This document shows, piece by piece, positions 7,149-8,313 of a stretch of 8,313 bases of DNA. The notes beneath the pieces were generated by a model. The model worked only from the letters and a program-made list of their open reading frames with translations. It ran no database searches and was not told the origin of the DNA. Made by a program: the position numbers and the translations under genes. The stretch's first letter is position 1. Every line of letters starts with the position of its first letter. The stretch comes from CAYOMP01 sp964405075 (lineage in GTDB: Bacteria > Bacillota > Clostridia > Lachnospirales > Lachnospiraceae): the NCBI GenBank assembly GCA_964405075.1, contig CAYOMP010000123.1, positions 1-8,313 on the forward strand. The letters run 5' to 3'.

Positions 7149-7709
7149 ATGTACGAAACACAGAATCCCATTGCAATTCAATCAAAAAAATGGTTAGAGG
7201 CTTCTCTATTAAAATTAATGGAACAAAAACCATTTTCAAAAATTTCAATTCAGGAAATTTCAAACGAGGCGCAATTAGACCGCAGAACTTTTTATCGGAA
7301 TTTTTCTTCTAAAGAAGATATATTGTCATTTCATATAAAAAATCTAAGTGACGAATTAGTAGCCTCCTTATTGGAGGAACCTACACTAAATATTCCAACT
7401 GTTTTAAAAATATTCTTTGAAAAAGCCGAAAAGCATAAAACATTTTTAATATGCCTTAAAGATAATAACCTTTTGATGTTTTTACTCAATAGTTTTAACG
7501 AACTTCTCCCCTCTATTCATCTGATAATAGAATCCAAATTTAACGGGCAGTTTGAAGATGAAAATATAGAATATATATTTGCATTTAATACAGGGGGTTT
7601 TTGGAATATTCTTATCAAATGGATAAATGAGGATTTCACAAACACCCCTGCTGAAATGGCTGAAATTGTCCATGGTCTAATGTTGAAGACCTTCCCAATC
7701 AGCTATTAA
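7149..7709 (+). CDS. TetR/AcrR-family transcriptional regulator
   Basis: DNA-binding regulator of 186 residues. The N-terminal helix-turn-helix spans about residues 30-55: SKISIQEISNEAQ, then LDRRTFYRNF with the TetR-type FYRxFxSKE ending. The C-terminal part (about 80-186) is a helical ligand and dimer domain ending with GGFWNILIKW and TPAEMAEIV, which resembles the Firmicutes DhaS-like group of TetR proteins. I start at the ATG at 7149 because GGAGG (7135-7139) lies 9 bases upstream; a GTG start at 7125 would place that site inside the gene. It is divergent from the glycosyltransferase and next to a perfect palindrome, so it most likely represses itself and the glycosyltransferase-exporter operon until a ligand binds. 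The ligand is probably a substrate of that operon, which is inference. An activator role is possible but less typical. Confidence 0.9.
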   Translation: MYETQNPIAIQSKKWLEASLLKLMEQKPFSKISIQEISNEAQLDRRTFYRNFSSKEDILSFHIKNLSDELVASLLEEPTLNIPTVLKIFFEKAEKHKTFLICLKDNNLLMFLLNSFNELLPSIHLIIESKFNGQFEDENIEYIFAFNTGGFWNILIKWINEDFTNTPAEMAEIVHGLMLKTFPISY

Positions 7710-7791
7710 ACTCTTTTTTTGATTTTTAATATAGTTGACGGAGGATAAAGCTTTACATATGACAATATGCCTTTCTTTTTAATACTTGCTT

Positions 7792-7864
7792 ACGAGTCTT
7801 GCACGCCGAATTCTTATAGACGTGAGCTTACATATTTCCTATTCGAATTCGTGCGCATCCTCGT
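7792..7864. repeat. Large imperfect dyad in the convergent tetR-clpP spacer
   Basis: Outer segments ACGAG (7792-7796), GCAC (7801-7804) and GAATTC (7808-7813) pair with GAATTC (7845-7850), GTGC (7851-7854) and CTCGT (7860-7864); ATAG and CTAT can extend the stem inward. The interior contains the near-palindrome GTGAGCTTAC. It is GC-richer than its surroundings and no U-run follows on either strand, so it is not a standard terminator. It may be a bidirectional hairpin after two convergent genes or one copy of a dispersed intergenic repeat. The remainder of 7710-7881 shows only T-rich DNA and no gene. Confidence 0.45.
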
Positions 7865-7881
7865 CAAATCATTAAATAGTA

Positions 7882-8313
7882 TTATCTCTTATCAATAATC
7901 CTATCTATCAAACCGTATTCAAGTGCCTCTTTCGCCGACATATAATTATCGCGTTCTGTATCTCTACCTATTTCCTCAATGGACTTACCTGTATTTTCTG
8001 ATAAAATACGATTCAATCGTTCCTTACTTTTTTGCATATGTTCTGACACGATTTGTATATCTGTTGCCTGCCCTTGTACACCATTTCCATGAATTGCCGG
8101 TTGATGTATCATAATTTCTGCATTCGGAAGAGCTATACGTTTGCCTTTTGCTCCGCCAGCTAACAAAAACGCTCCAAAACTCGCTGCAAGTCCTATACAT
8201 ATCGTAGACACATCACACTTAATATATTGCATTGTATCATAAATGGCAAAACCTGCCGAAACAGAACCACCAGGACTATTAATATATAAATGAATGTCTT
8301 TTTTAGGATCTTG
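7882..8313 (-). CDS. clpP: ATP-dependent Clp protease proteolytic subunit ClpP (partial, N-terminus missing)
   Basis: Cytosolic serine protease that forms a barrel of two stacked rings and degrades proteins unfolded by ClpX, ClpA or ClpC-type ATPases. The 143 visible residues cover all but about the first 50. Family signatures are INSPGGSV, the nucleophile Ser in AASFGAFLL, the catalytic His in IMIHQP, the Asp-bearing DTERDN, and the terminal SAKEALEYGLID. The middle residue after the nucleophile is Phe where SMG is usual, and the loop after HQP is about three residues longer than in E. coli ClpP. Both may indicate a second, paralogous ClpP. The frame is intact to the right edge. No clpX or tig gene is visible on the 3' side, and the 5' side is outside the window. 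It converges on tetR and has no evident link to it. Confidence 0.92.
   Translation of the reverse strand, partial: QDPKKDIHLYINSPGGSVSAGFAIYDTMQYIKCDVSTICIGLAASFGAFLLAGGAKGKRIALPNAEIMIHQPAIHGNGVQGQATDIQIVSEHMQKSKERLNRILSENTGKSIEEIGRDTERDNYMSAKEALEYGLIDRIIDKR

Noticed and set aside
7697..7727. AATCA/TGATT hairpin with T-run as a tetR terminator
   Set aside because: Only five base pairs around an 18-base loop, overlapping the stop codon, so it is too weak to call even though the DNA after it is T-rich.
7735..7780. GGAGG followed by an ATG as a tiny gene after tetR
   Set aside because: The frame encodes only about seven residues before a stop and the spacing from GGAGG is too long.
1..8313. 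CRISPR arrays, tRNA or rRNA genes, insertion sequences, phage genes
   Set aside because: I found no regularly spaced direct repeats, cloverleaf or rRNA segments, transposase-like proteins or terminal inverted repeats.

Overview
The window is AT-rich bacterial DNA, probably from an anaerobic, low-GC Firmicute of the Lachnospiraceae/Clostridia type. The pointers are a B12-independent glycyl radical diol dehydratase very close to the Clostridium butyricum glycerol dehydratase family, Firmicutes-style AGGAGG ribosome binding sites, sigma-A type promoters and a clostridial-looking ClpP. This is inference from gene content. I name no species.

Layout. Bases 1-1601 (minus) hold the N-terminal two thirds of the dehydratase gene, which runs off the left edge. 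Bases 1602-2102 are non-coding. They contain a long, hairpin-rich 5' leader for the dehydratase, a perfect-consensus promoter (TTGACA, 17 bp, TATAAT) and, just upstream of it, a 23-bp AT-rich inverted repeat that could end the transcript arriving from the right. Bases 2103-5658 (minus) hold two overlapping half-transporter genes of a heterodimeric ABC exporter. A 198-bp gap with a possible internal promoter and a dyad separates them from an MGT/YjiC-type glycosyltransferase (5857-7017, minus). A divergent regulatory region (7018-7148) with a perfect 6-4-6 palindrome separates the glycosyltransferase from a TetR-family regulator (7149-7709, plus). After a convergent spacer with a large imperfect dyad, a ClpP gene (7882-8313, minus) runs off the right edge.

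How the genes work together. The tetR - glycosyltransferase - ABC - ABC block looks like one self-contained module. The TetR protein probably binds the palindrome that overlaps its own -35 box and lies just after the predicted start of the opposing transcript, so it would control itself and the glycosyltransferase/exporter genes together. The glycosyltransferase probably glycosylates a small lipophilic molecule, and the exporter probably moves that molecule or its conjugate out of the cell. This could be detoxification or resistance, or modification and export of a self-made product; the sequence does not decide. The exporter pair shows the classic asymmetric ATPase: one degenerate and one canonical nucleotide site, split between the two subunits. 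The dehydratase and ClpP appear to be unrelated neighbours.
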